From Gammaproteobacteria bacterium (GTDB lineage Bacteria > Pseudomonadota > Gammaproteobacteria > Ga0077536), in the NCBI GenBank assembly GCA_019747795.1, contig JAIEQK010000010.1, forward strand, positions 1 to 55,058: a stretch of DNA of 55,058 nt, in the 5' to 3' direction. Both the position numbers and the translations under genes were made by a program. The notes beneath the pieces are model-generated. The model was not told where the DNA came from. It worked only from the letters and a program-made list of their open reading frames with translations, and searched no databases. Shown here piece by piece: positions 15,392-22,825 of the stretch (within the stretch, counting starts at the first letter, position 1; every line of letters begins with the position of its first letter).

Positions 15392-17113
15392 GTGAAAGTT
15401 CTCGCCTTGCCGGCCCTGTGGCTGTTCGCGCCGTTCGTCCTGGGTTTCGACGAGACTCTCTCGGTCGACGCGGTCGCCGCGCCGGCCGCTTCCGGCGCCG
15501 CCTCGGTCATCGAACTGCAGGCGCATCGCCAGCGCACCGTCGGGCGCGTGGACGGCCGTGAGCGCGCGGCGCTGACCGATCTGAACCCGCTGCAGCACGG
15601 CTGGTACCTGCTCGAACGCATGGCTGCGGACGGCAGCGTGCGGCGTTATCACCTGCAGCTGCCGGCGCCCGCGCGGCAGCGCCTGGCCCTCGATGCGGCC
15701 GACGGTTCGCGGCTGCGCATCAGTGGTCCCACGGGTGAGCGGCTGTGCGAACTCGATGCAGATGACGCGCTGGCAAGCGCAGCGGCGCGCGCGCTGCCCT
15801 ACGTACCGCTCTGCGACCACCAACTCTATCTGCGCAGGCGCCTGCGCGGCGCGGAGACGCGGCTCGAGAACGTCACCCAGTTCCTGCGCGATCGCGTGTG
15901 GGGCGGCGAGGCGCTGGTCGACGTGGTGAAGTCGCACCTGACGGATGCCGAGCGCGAAGAGGGTGTGATGCACGCTGCGCGCGCGGTGCCGAGTTCGCCG
16001 CTCGAGGGACCGCACCCCGCGCGCGTCGCGGCCGAGTACGCGGAGGCGGCGCTCGACACCGGTCGTCTCGGCATTTCCGTCGACGCTCCCGAGGGGCTCG
16101 TCACCGGGCGCTGGTATCCCGCGCGCGCGCAGCGCGACGTGTTCGTCAGCGCCATGCTGCCCGCCGCCGTCGCGCCCGAGATCCTCGCGCGCCATCACGG
16201 CAGCGTGAACACCTTGGACACAGTGGAGCGCGCCGCGCTGGTCTACCTGGTAGCGTTCGACCTCGCGCAATTCGAGGTCGGCTTCGCGCTCGGCACCGAG
16301 CATCCGCGGGTGGAATGGTCGCCGCGCGCCGCCGCGGCGCGTGCCGATTCGCCCTGGCCCGGACCCGATGGCTTCGCGAGCCTGGCGCCGCTCGCGATGA
16401 CCGGCATGGTGCCCCCCTGGCACACCGCCGACACCATCGCGACCTTCATCGGCGGCTTCAAGCGCGAGCATGGCGCGTTCAAGTACGGCGCCTTCGCGCA
16501 AGCGCGCAACGGTAACCATTACGGCTTCGTCGAACAGGGCGTGGTGCTGTCGAGCCTGAAGCCCGGGCTCGCCACGCTCTACGTGCTGATGGACGGCAGT
16601 GTGCGCCTGGGCACCTGGCGGGAGCGCGACGACGTCAAGCTGCAACTCGTGCGTCACGCGCGGCAGAACGGCGTGCCGCTGGTGGAACGGGATCGCGAGA
16701 CCGGCGAATCGGCGCCCGGCCTGCTGGTCAACCGCTGGGGGCCGGGCAACTGGTCGGGATCGAGTGAGTCGAGCCTGCGCGCGCTTCGTTCGGGCCTGTG
16801 CCTCGCCACGCACGGCGAGCGACGCTGGCTCGTCTATGCATACTTCTCCACCGCCACGCCCTCGGCGATGGCGCGTGTGTTCCAGGCCTACGACTGCGAC
16901 TACGCCATGCTGCTCGACATGAACGCGCTGGTGCACACCTACCTCGCGCTCTACGCGCTCGACGACCAGGCGCTGACCGTGGAACACGTGGTGCGCGAGA
17001 TGCGCGAGGCCGATCCGAGCGTCGACGGCAAGCCGGTGCCGCGCTTCCTGGCCGCGCCGGACAACCGCGATTTCTTCTACCTGACCCGGCGCCGGGCGGC
17101 GCACGCGCCATGA
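15392..17113 (+). CDS. Exported protein with phosphodiester-glycosidase-like C-terminus
   Basis: A 573-residue protein beginning at GTG 15392, chosen because a signal peptide (VKVLALPALWLFAPFVLGF) starts there; an upstream TTG would add a non-hydrophobic leader. Residues up to about 280 match nothing I recognise. The C-terminal half has GNHYGFVEQGVVLSSLKPG, GTWRER, LLVNRWGPGNWS, then TATPSAMARVFQAYDCDYA leading into MLLDMNAL, which resembles the end of the NAGPA/DUF2233 phosphodiester glycosidase domain (usually AlxLDGGGS). The catalytic assignment is tentative since the GGG segment is replaced by MNAL. Its stop overlaps the next gene start (ATGA), so the two exported proteins probably work together. 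Confidence 0.6.
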   Translation: MKVLALPALWLFAPFVLGFDETLSVDAVAAPAASGAASVIELQAHRQRTVGRVDGRERAALTDLNPLQHGWYLLERMAADGSVRRYHLQLPAPARQRLALDAADGSRLRISGPTGERLCELDADDALASAAARALPYVPLCDHQLYLRRRLRGAETRLENVTQFLRDRVWGGEALVDVVKSHLTDAEREEGVMHAARAVPSSPLEGPHPARVAAEYAEAALDTGRLGISVDAPEGLVTGRWYPARAQRDVFVSAMLPAAVAPEILARHHGSVNTLDTVERAALVYLVAFDLAQFEVGFALGTEHPRVEWSPRAAAARADSPWPGPDGFASLAPLAMTGMVPPWHTADTIATFIGGFKREHGAFKYGAFAQARNGNHYGFVEQGVVLSSLKPGLATLYVLMDGSVRLGTWRERDDVKLQLVRHARQNGVPLVERDRETGESAPGLLVNRWGPGNWSGSSESSLRALRSGLCLATHGERRWLVYAYFSTATPSAMARVFQAYDCDYAMLLDMNALVHTYLALYALDDQALTVEHVVREMREADPSVDGKPVPRFLAAPDNRDFFYLTRRRAAHAP

Positions 17114-18114
17114 AAGTACTCGTCGCGCTACTGTTCGGCGCGCTGATCGTGGCGCAGGTGCGCGCCGAGTCGCCGACACTCGCCGCCGAGAACGCGGCAC
17201 TGCTCGAACGCATCGCCGCCACCCACGGCTACGACGCGGCACAGATGGCGGCGCTGCGTACGCTGCTGTCTGCGTCCGGCTACATGGGCCAGGGCAACCC
17301 GGCGATCACCGAGCACGCGGCGAGCCGCGAGGCCTGCCAATCACGCGCGGCGGCGGCGCGCGTCGAGTTCGCCGACCCGGCCTTCGAGCGGGTGTGCGGC
17401 GCGAAGTACATGGCGCCGCTCTACGATCCCGCCCGCGAACGGCCCGAGGATGCGCGCGCCTGCATCGACCAGTTCGAGTTTCCGGATATTCCCTGCGACT
17501 ACCCGGTGGTGTGGGTGAAGGCCAAGGAAGCGGCCCAGGTCTGCGCCGCGGTCGGCAAGCGGCTGTGCGACGCTCATGAGTGGGAGGGCGCCTGCCAGGG
17601 CGCGCTCGAGGCGCCCGACTATCGCTTCGATCTCGCCGCGGGGGCGGGCTATGGCGCGGCGGTGTCGCGCATGCGCGCCGCGCACAATCGCGCACACGCC
17701 GCCGACGCGCGCTGGAGCTACGGCCCGGCGTTCGCGCGCGGCGTGTGCGCCCAGGACGGCCACAAGTCCGCCGGCTGCGACGGTGGCAACTGGGCGCGCT
17801 GCGGCTCGAACACCTACCCTGCCGGCCATTTCCCCGCCTGTCGCAGTCCGCTCGGCGTCTACGATCTGAATGGCAACGCCGCCGAACACATGAACCTGCC
17901 GCTCACACGAACGCAAATGGCGAGCGCCGGCAGCACCGAACTCGGCGTGACGGAGATGAAGGGCAGCTGGTTCATCTTCGATCGCTACCGCGCCCATCCC
18001 GACTGGTGCCGCTGGCGCGCGCCGTTCTGGCACGGCAGCCGCGTGCTGGACGCGCACAGCCACGCCAACTACCACCTCGGGTTTCGCTGTTGCAAGAGCG
18101 TGGGCGATCGGTAG
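17110..18114 (+). CDS. Exported formylglycine-generating-enzyme-like (FGE-sulfatase) protein
   Basis: A 334-residue protein with signal peptide MKVLVALLFGALIVAQVRA. The FGE/SUMF1 fold is indicated by FEFPDIPCDYPVVWVKAKEA, GKRLCDAHEWEGACQG, GVYDLNGNAAEHM and the closing NYHLGFRCC. Of the two active-site cysteines of true FGE, the one in the YCYRYR-type motif is present (WCRWRAP), but no cysteine lies five residues before it. It therefore probably lacks classical FGE activity. It is Cys-rich (over ten), which suits disulfides in the periplasm. Translation is coupled to the upstream gene. Its stop TAG falls in a GTAGGGCGGAC stretch resembling the repeat that follows. Confidence 0.78.
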   Translation: MKVLVALLFGALIVAQVRAESPTLAAENAALLERIAATHGYDAAQMAALRTLLSASGYMGQGNPAITEHAASREACQSRAAAARVEFADPAFERVCGAKYMAPLYDPARERPEDARACIDQFEFPDIPCDYPVVWVKAKEAAQVCAAVGKRLCDAHEWEGACQGALEAPDYRFDLAAGAGYGAAVSRMRAAHNRAHAADARWSYGPAFARGVCAQDGHKSAGCDGGNWARCGSNTYPAGHFPACRSPLGVYDLNGNAAEHMNLPLTRTQMASAGSTELGVTEMKGSWFIFDRYRAHPDWCRWRAPFWHGSRVLDAHSHANYHLGFRCCKSVGDR

Positions 18115-18121
18115 GGCGGAC

Positions 18122-18203
18122 TGTAGGTCGGACTTCAGTCCGACACTCTCATTCCAGAGCACCAGACGCCGGCATCGACTGTCGGGTGCAAGTCCGACCT
18201 ACA
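18122..18203. repeat. Inverted pair of REP-like elements (family A, copy 1)
   Basis: Left element at 18122-18145 (core GTAGGTCGGACTTCAGTCC, itself an imperfect hairpin), right element in opposite orientation at 18181-18203. The spacer contains CCAGAGC, the complement of GCTCTGG in the other two copies. The right element supplies the TAG stop of the minus-strand gene at 18199, and a degenerate half-copy covers the stop of the gene ending at 18114. Confidence 0.85.
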
Positions 18204-19098
18204 GGCTCCCCGCCATCGTCATCTGCAGCCTCGCGAGCTGACGGCGTTGTTCGGGGATGTGACGCGCGAGTCCCGGCACGGGCCCCTCCGTGCTCAGCAC
18301 CGCCGCCAGGCGCGGGTTGGCCAGCACCTGGTGCACGGAGGTCACGCGGCCGTTCAGCAGCATCACGTCACTCACCAGCCGGATGCCGTGGCTGTAGTCC
18401 ACGTACTCCACACCGTGAGCAGTGCTGAGCGGCTGTATCGGTTCGCCGTTGGACTCCTGCCAGCCGTAGATGGCAAGGCGCCCGGGGTGGGTGTCCATGC
18501 GGTTCGAGAGCACGAGGTCTTTCTTGTGGCCGGCGAGCAGCAGGCCGGCGGGCACGCCCATGCGTCGCGCCTCGCGCGCGATCTCGGCGTCGTGGCGCCG
18601 GATGTAGGCGGTACTGCGCATCTCCGGCCCGGCGCGCAGCGGCTGCGGACGGAGTTGGACGTCGGCGGCGTGGTAGATGGCATCCACCATGCGCGGCGTC
18701 GGCAGCACGAAGCCGAGGCGCGCGGCGATACGCGTGGCCGCGGCGAGGCCCATGGGCATGCGCAGGTAATCGGCGTCGCTGCCGATGGCGAGATAGTCGG
18801 GCATCACGCACAGCACGGCGTTGAGCGGGCGACCGTCGGGGGTGTAGGCGTGCATCTCCACCGGACGCAGACGTCGCAGGAACGATGGCACATTGCCGCG
18901 CAGCACTTCGCGGACTGACACCGCGTCGCGCGCGCCGCGGGTGAGAGCAGCGACCTTGGCGGAAAAAGCGGCGCCGCTCGGCAGGTCCGAACTGCGGTCG
19001 GGCAGGGCGGCGCTCAGCGCGGCCGGACATACGGTGGCCGCGTGCGCGGGCGGTGCGACGATCAGGGCCCAGAGAATGGCGAGCAGGGCGCGACGCAC
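18199..19098 (-). CDS. Exported protein of unknown function
   Basis: A 299-residue protein with signal peptide MRRALLAILWALIVAPPAHA and an early cysteine after cleavage (TVCPAAL). The rest is soluble, with DYLAIGSDADYLRMPMGLAA, LAGHKKDLVLSNRMD and VEYVDYSHGIRLVSDVMLL as the most family-like stretches. I do not recognise a characterised domain; the HKKDL and DYSHG segments suggest a hydrolase-like or carbohydrate-associated fold but do not prove one. It is convergent with the FGE-like gene, and its last codons run into a REP element: the stop TAG lies within the repeat sequence. Confidence 0.7.
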   Translation of the reverse strand: MRRALLAILWALIVAPPAHAATVCPAALSAALPDRSSDLPSGAAFSAKVAALTRGARDAVSVREVLRGNVPSFLRRLRPVEMHAYTPDGRPLNAVLCVMPDYLAIGSDADYLRMPMGLAAATRIAARLGFVLPTPRMVDAIYHAADVQLRPQPLRAGPEMRSTAYIRRHDAEIAREARRMGVPAGLLLAGHKKDLVLSNRMDTHPGRLAIYGWQESNGEPIQPLSTAHGVEYVDYSHGIRLVSDVMLLNGRVTSVHQVLANPRLAAVLSTEGPVPGLARHIPEQRRQLARLQMTMAGSL

Positions 19099-19193
19099 GG
19101 TGAGGTCCCGCGAGCGGTTAGAACCCCGCCAGTTAACCCCATGCGGTCAGCGCGTTCAACCGCCACGGGAGCAGCGAGCCGGCGGGAACCCGC

Positions 19194-19829
19194 CTACAAG
19201 AATCGCGCACGCGCTTCGGGGGACAGCGCCTCCAGGGCGTCGAGCGTAGCCGCGAAGGTCGCGAGCGCACAAACGCGCAGCTGAGCCGTGAGCGGTCTGG
19301 ACAACACCTCGGTCTCTAGCCGGCTCGCGCGATTGGTCGGCAGGTCGTTGCGCGCGATCACGATCGAGACATGCGCACGGCGCGACCTCACCGCGTGAAA
19401 TACTTCGCGATACCGTTCGATGGCATAGGGCGCGCCCGCGCGCACGATGAGTTGGCCACGGGCCAGCACCATGTCCGGCGCGGCGCGCAGCTCCCACGGC
19501 ATGTCGTAGAGCGGCGTGCCCAGCGGCATCGCCGTCGCCATCGGCCATACGGCAAGCGGCAACGCGTGATCGTGCATGACGGTCTCCGCGCCGGCCGCGC
19601 CGAAGCTGTGGACCAGCACCCGGTAGCGCCTCGGACCGTCCTCGGTGCACAGGTCGGAGGTGCAGGCGAGGCGCTCGTAGACGTGCCCATTGGCCACGTC
19701 GCGCGCGCGAAAACCTTCCCACGCCCCAGGCTCGCACAGCTTCTCGAGGAGCACGCGGCGCACGCGCCACAGATCGGCGAGCGCGGTGCAGCTCGATGTG
19801 CCGGACAGTACCGCTTCGCCGCCGCTCAC
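19194..19829 (-). CDS. Conserved protein, possibly cupin-like
   Basis: A 211-residue protein of unknown function. YRVLVHSFGAAGAETVMHDHALPLAVWPM contains an H-x-H pair followed 20-30 residues later by LYDMPWELRA and then GQLIVRAGAPYAIERYREVFHAVRSRRAHVS, an arrangement like a cupin or cysteine-dioxygenase metal site (HDH plus a later His). I infer a metal-binding beta-barrel at low certainty. No signal peptide. It lies seven bases after the stop of the PRISE-type reductase on the same strand and is probably cotranscribed with it. Confidence 0.6.
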   Translation of the reverse strand: MSGGEAVLSGTSSCTALADLWRVRRVLLEKLCEPGAWEGFRARDVANGHVYERLACTSDLCTEDGPRRYRVLVHSFGAAGAETVMHDHALPLAVWPMATAMPLGTPLYDMPWELRAAPDMVLARGQLIVRAGAPYAIERYREVFHAVRSRRAHVSIVIARNDLPTNRASRLETEVLSRPLTAQLRVCALATFAATLDALEALSPEARARFL

Positions 19830-19835
19830 CTGTGA

Positions 19836-21005
19836 TCAGTCGAGATTGCAGCGTCGCTGCTCGCTCTCATTGAAGACCCAGTGGACGCGCTCCATCGTCG
19901 CCTTTTGGACTTCGCGCCATGAGCGCGGCAGGATGCGACGCTGCTGCAGGTCACGCAGCCAGTGGACGAAGCTCTCTTCAGTGTTCCAGCAGAGGTCGAA
20001 GCCCGCCTTGCGGATCTTGACCGTGCTCACATAGACCGGCGGCGGTGCTTCAGTCGCCCCATGCGCCAGGCACATGTCGGCGTAGAAATGCGACTCGCCT
20101 AGCAACGCGTTGAGCGGAATCTCGCGCAGACCATGACGCAAGATAGCCAGGCGCCAGACAGCTTCGTGGGCGGGAATATACTCGGCGAGGCTGAGCGGCT
20201 CGTCGGGGCCGACCTCCATCTCGAACACCTCGGCGATGGCCGGCCACATGTCGCGGAACGAGAACACCTCGCCGTTGGTGAGATTGAAGATCTCGCCGCT
20301 CGGCAGCGCGGGGTGTTCGGCCGCCCAGCGCAGCGCCGCCGCCACCAGGCGCACGTCCGCCGCTTCCCACACCCATTCCGGCCCACCCGGAAAGGCCAGC
20401 GGCTGGCCCAGCGTCTCGCGAATGGCGGCGTACACGCCGAGCACCGGCAGCAGGTTCATCACCACCCCGTGGTTCGGACCGACCACCAGCTGCGGGCGGA
20501 AGATGGTGTAGCTGAACCCGTGGCGTGGCGCGAGCTCGGCCAGGTAGTCCTGCTGCACCCAGTAGAAGTTCGGGTGCTCGACGCGCGGCTGGCTCTCGCG
20601 CGCCGGCACGCGCATGCGCCTGAACGGCGCGCCGTAAGCCTTGGTGCCCTGAAGCAGGCTGACGTGCCGCAGGTTGCCGCGGGCGACCAGCGGCGCCATG
20701 AGATTGCGCAGCATGCGGTCGTTGGTCTCGATTTGCTCAGGAGCCGACCAGCCCGCGATCAGGCCCGGCAGTTCGTGCACCGCGGCGTAGACAAGGTGCG
20801 TCACTTCGCCGAAGCCGGCCGCCGCCCGTGCGCAGGCGTCGCGGTCGGTGAGATCGAGCGGCACATGTTCCACCGCCCGGCCTTCCAGCAGTTCGGGCGG
20901 GCGCCGCGACAGGGCGATCACGCGCCAGCCGCGCTCCGAGAATTCGATCGCGGCGGCGGTGCCGATGAGGCCGCTCGCGCCCGCGATGAGAACGGTGCCT
21001 GTCAT
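19836..21005 (-). CDS. PRISE-type NAD(P)H-dependent short-chain reductase
   Basis: A 389-residue extended SDR enzyme. The nucleotide motif is GASGLIG (9-15). Instead of the classical YxxxK it has the PRISE signature (progesterone 5-beta-reductase/iridoid synthase-like): LLQGTKAYGAPF with K122, and PNFYWVQQDYL with Y148. TIFRPQLVVGPNHG and GGPEWVWEAADVRLVA follow. PRISE enzymes reduce activated C=C bonds of enones by 1,4-addition, so an enone or unsaturated aldehyde/ketone is a likely substrate. It is upstream of, and seven bases from, the 211-residue gene. Start at the ATG right before the glycine motif is clear. Confidence 0.8.
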   Translation of the reverse strand: MTGTVLIAGASGLIGTAAAIEFSERGWRVIALSRRPPELLEGRAVEHVPLDLTDRDACARAAAGFGEVTHLVYAAVHELPGLIAGWSAPEQIETNDRMLRNLMAPLVARGNLRHVSLLQGTKAYGAPFRRMRVPARESQPRVEHPNFYWVQQDYLAELAPRHGFSYTIFRPQLVVGPNHGVVMNLLPVLGVYAAIRETLGQPLAFPGGPEWVWEAADVRLVAAALRWAAEHPALPSGEIFNLTNGEVFSFRDMWPAIAEVFEMEVGPDEPLSLAEYIPAHEAVWRLAILRHGLREIPLNALLGESHFYADMCLAHGATEAPPPVYVSTVKIRKAGFDLCWNTEESFVHWLRDLQQRRILPRSWREVQKATMERVHWVFNESEQRRCNLD

Positions 21006-21093
21006 GGTTTGCTTCCTCCGATGGGTCAGCGCGCAGCGCCGGGCAGGGCGCGACCGCGGTCAATCGCGCGGCGCACGCCGGCGCCGCGGTCTC

Positions 21094-21555
21094 TCATGCC
21101 AGGTTCTTCAGCCCGGGTTGGTAGCCCGTGCCCTTGGCGATGGACAGCAGTTCACCGCGGGGTGGCGCGTCTTCGGCCGGGATGGCCAGGTGCACCCACT
21201 GGCTGTACTCGTGGATGATCTGGTCGAAAGCCACGCCGGATTTCGCCACGGCCTTGGCGGTCGCGAGCACCGAGCCGAAGGCCGGGGCGGTGAAATCGAC
21301 CGCGAGGCCGCGGGTGTGCGCGCTGTTCTTGGCGCCGCCGACGGCGCGGTTGAGTTCGGCCGAGCGATAGCCGCTGCTGATGCGGATCGGCACGTCGCCG
21401 AGCACGACACGAACGTCCTCCAGCGTGCGGGCCAGGCGTTGCAGGTTGCGCAGACTCTCCGCGTCCGGCGTGTTGTCGATGCCGCGGCGCGCAGCGGTCT
21501 GGCTGTCGGTGAACTCAGAGAGTTTGAAGTTGGGACTCAGCTTGCGATCGACCAT
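21094..21555 (-). CDS. Peptidase M15-type D,D-carboxypeptidase (M15_3)
   Basis: A 153-residue single-domain zinc peptidase. RISSGYRSAELNRAVGG (59-74), SAHTRGLAVDF with H80 and D87, and QWVHLAI with H122 are the expected substrate-binding and zinc residues of the M15_3 family. No signal peptide is seen. Such small enzymes cleave D-alanyl bonds in peptidoglycan and are often phage endolysin-like or tied to cell-wall recycling. No phage genes are nearby, so it is likely a domesticated lone enzyme. AGGACCTCC lies upstream of the ATG. Confidence 0.82.
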   Translation of the reverse strand: MVDRKLSPNFKLSEFTDSQTAARRGIDNTPDAESLRNLQRLARTLEDVRVVLGDVPIRISSGYRSAELNRAVGGAKNSAHTRGLAVDFTAPAFGSVLATAKAVAKSGVAFDQIIHEYSQWVHLAIPAEDAPPRGELLSIAKGTGYQPGLKNLA

Positions 21556-21651
21556 GAGGACCTCCGTGTAGATGGCTGCCAGGCGTGCGCTCGATCATCC
21601 AGCCGCTATCGTGCACTCGACTGTTGGAATTCGCACACGCGGCTCGCGCCC

Positions 21652-22821
21652 TCAGCGCGCGAGGCGCAGGCGATTGGCGATGTTGTTGCGCTGCATGTTC
21701 GACGAGCCGCCGACGATGGGCAGGCAGGTCATGTCGCGCACGTGGCGCTCGAGATCGTATTCCTCCGCGCAGCCGTAGGCACCGAGCACCTGCTGGCACT
21801 GGATGACGATGTCGAGCCCGTGATCGGTGACGAACATCTTCGCCATCGAGCTCTCCACCGCGCAGCTGCGACCTTGATCAGCGAGCCAGGCGGCGTGGTA
21901 GAGCATGTGCTCGCAGGCCTGGAACAAGGTGCGCAGATCGACCAGCTTGTGGCGTACCGCCTGGTGTTCGCCGATCGCTTTGCCGAACTGCTTGCGTTCG
22001 CCGGCGTAGCGCCAGGCATCCTCCAGCGCGCCGCGCGTGATGCCGAGCGCCATCGCCGCCACCGCCAGGCGCTCGACGTCCAGCGCCGGACCGACCAGCT
22101 TCTGCCAGCCGCGATTCCAGTGCTCGGGGCCGCCGACGATGTTCGCGGCCGGCACTTCGACGTCGTCGAACAGCACGTCGCAGGTGCGGGTGTAGCGCAG
22201 CCCGATGTGATCGATGTCGTGAATGGTGATGCCCGGCGTCGACGGCGGCACCAGCACCAGCGACAGATTCTCGTAGCGCGGCGCCTGCGGGTCGGACTTC
22301 ACCAGGCAGTAGATGTAGTCGGCGTCGCGCGCCATGGTGCACCAGCGCTTCGCGCCGTTGATGCGCACCACGTCGCCGTGCAGTTCCGCGCGGGTCTTCA
22401 CACTCGCGAGATCGCCGCCGACGTCCGGTTCGGAGAGCCCGTAGGCGAACAGGCACTGGCCGGCCGCGACGCGCGGCAGGAGTTCGCGCTTCTGCGTTTC
22501 GGAGCCGGACTCGGTGAGATTCAGGCCCGCGTACATCGCCGAGTGCACGAAGGGGCCGGCCAGCGCCGTGCCGCGCGTGCAGAGCTCGTCGATGACCGCG
22601 ATGGCGGCCACCACGTCGCGCCCGGCGCCGCCATATTCCTCGCCGAAGGTCAGCCCCAGCACGCCGAGCTCGGCGAGTTCGGCGAACACGTCCGGTGGGA
22701 AGTGGTGCTCGCGCTCCCACTGCCGCGCACGCTCGCGCGGCGACTTGTCCGCGATGAAGCGCCGGAGCGTGTCGCGCAGCAGGACGATGTGTTCGGGCTC
22801 GTCGCCGTAGTAGGCCGGCAT
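21652..22821 (-). CDS. Acyl-CoA dehydrogenase-like flavoprotein lacking the usual catalytic Glu
   Basis: A 389-residue protein of the acyl-CoA dehydrogenase fold: FAYGLSEPDVGGDLASVKT, INGAKRWCTMARDADY (flavin and substrate strands), DVEVPAANIVGG, and a C-terminal helical domain with YGCAEEYDLERHVRDM. The segment that normally reads EGT with the catalytic base reads LPIVGGSSNMQ, so glycine (G371) stands at the Glu position. The base may lie elsewhere, as in isovaleryl/long-chain types, or the enzyme may do another reaction. The start at 22821 begins the recognised N-terminus. It lies four bases after the HpaB-like gene, so the two form an operon. Confidence 0.83.
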   Translation of the reverse strand: MPAYYGDEPEHIVLLRDTLRRFIADKSPRERARQWEREHHFPPDVFAELAELGVLGLTFGEEYGGAGRDVVAAIAVIDELCTRGTALAGPFVHSAMYAGLNLTESGSETQKRELLPRVAAGQCLFAYGLSEPDVGGDLASVKTRAELHGDVVRINGAKRWCTMARDADYIYCLVKSDPQAPRYENLSLVLVPPSTPGITIHDIDHIGLRYTRTCDVLFDDVEVPAANIVGGPEHWNRGWQKLVGPALDVERLAVAAMALGITRGALEDAWRYAGERKQFGKAIGEHQAVRHKLVDLRTLFQACEHMLYHAAWLADQGRSCAVESSMAKMFVTDHGLDIVIQCQQVLGAYGCAEEYDLERHVRDMTCLPIVGGSSNMQRNNIANRLRLAR

Positions 22822-22825
22822 CGAA

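Noticed and set aside
15335-17242. 635-residue minus-strand frame opposite the NAGPA-like gene
   Set aside because: Arg/His/Gln-rich sequence without motifs; the plus-strand frame has a signal peptide and is coupled by ATGA to the FGE-like gene.
17110-18114. True formylglycine-generating enzyme
   Set aside because: Only one of the two active-site cysteines is present and no sulfatase gene is nearby.
21094-21555. Prophage remnant because of the M15-type peptidase
   Set aside because: No holin, tail, integrase or attachment site nearby; base composition matches neighbours.
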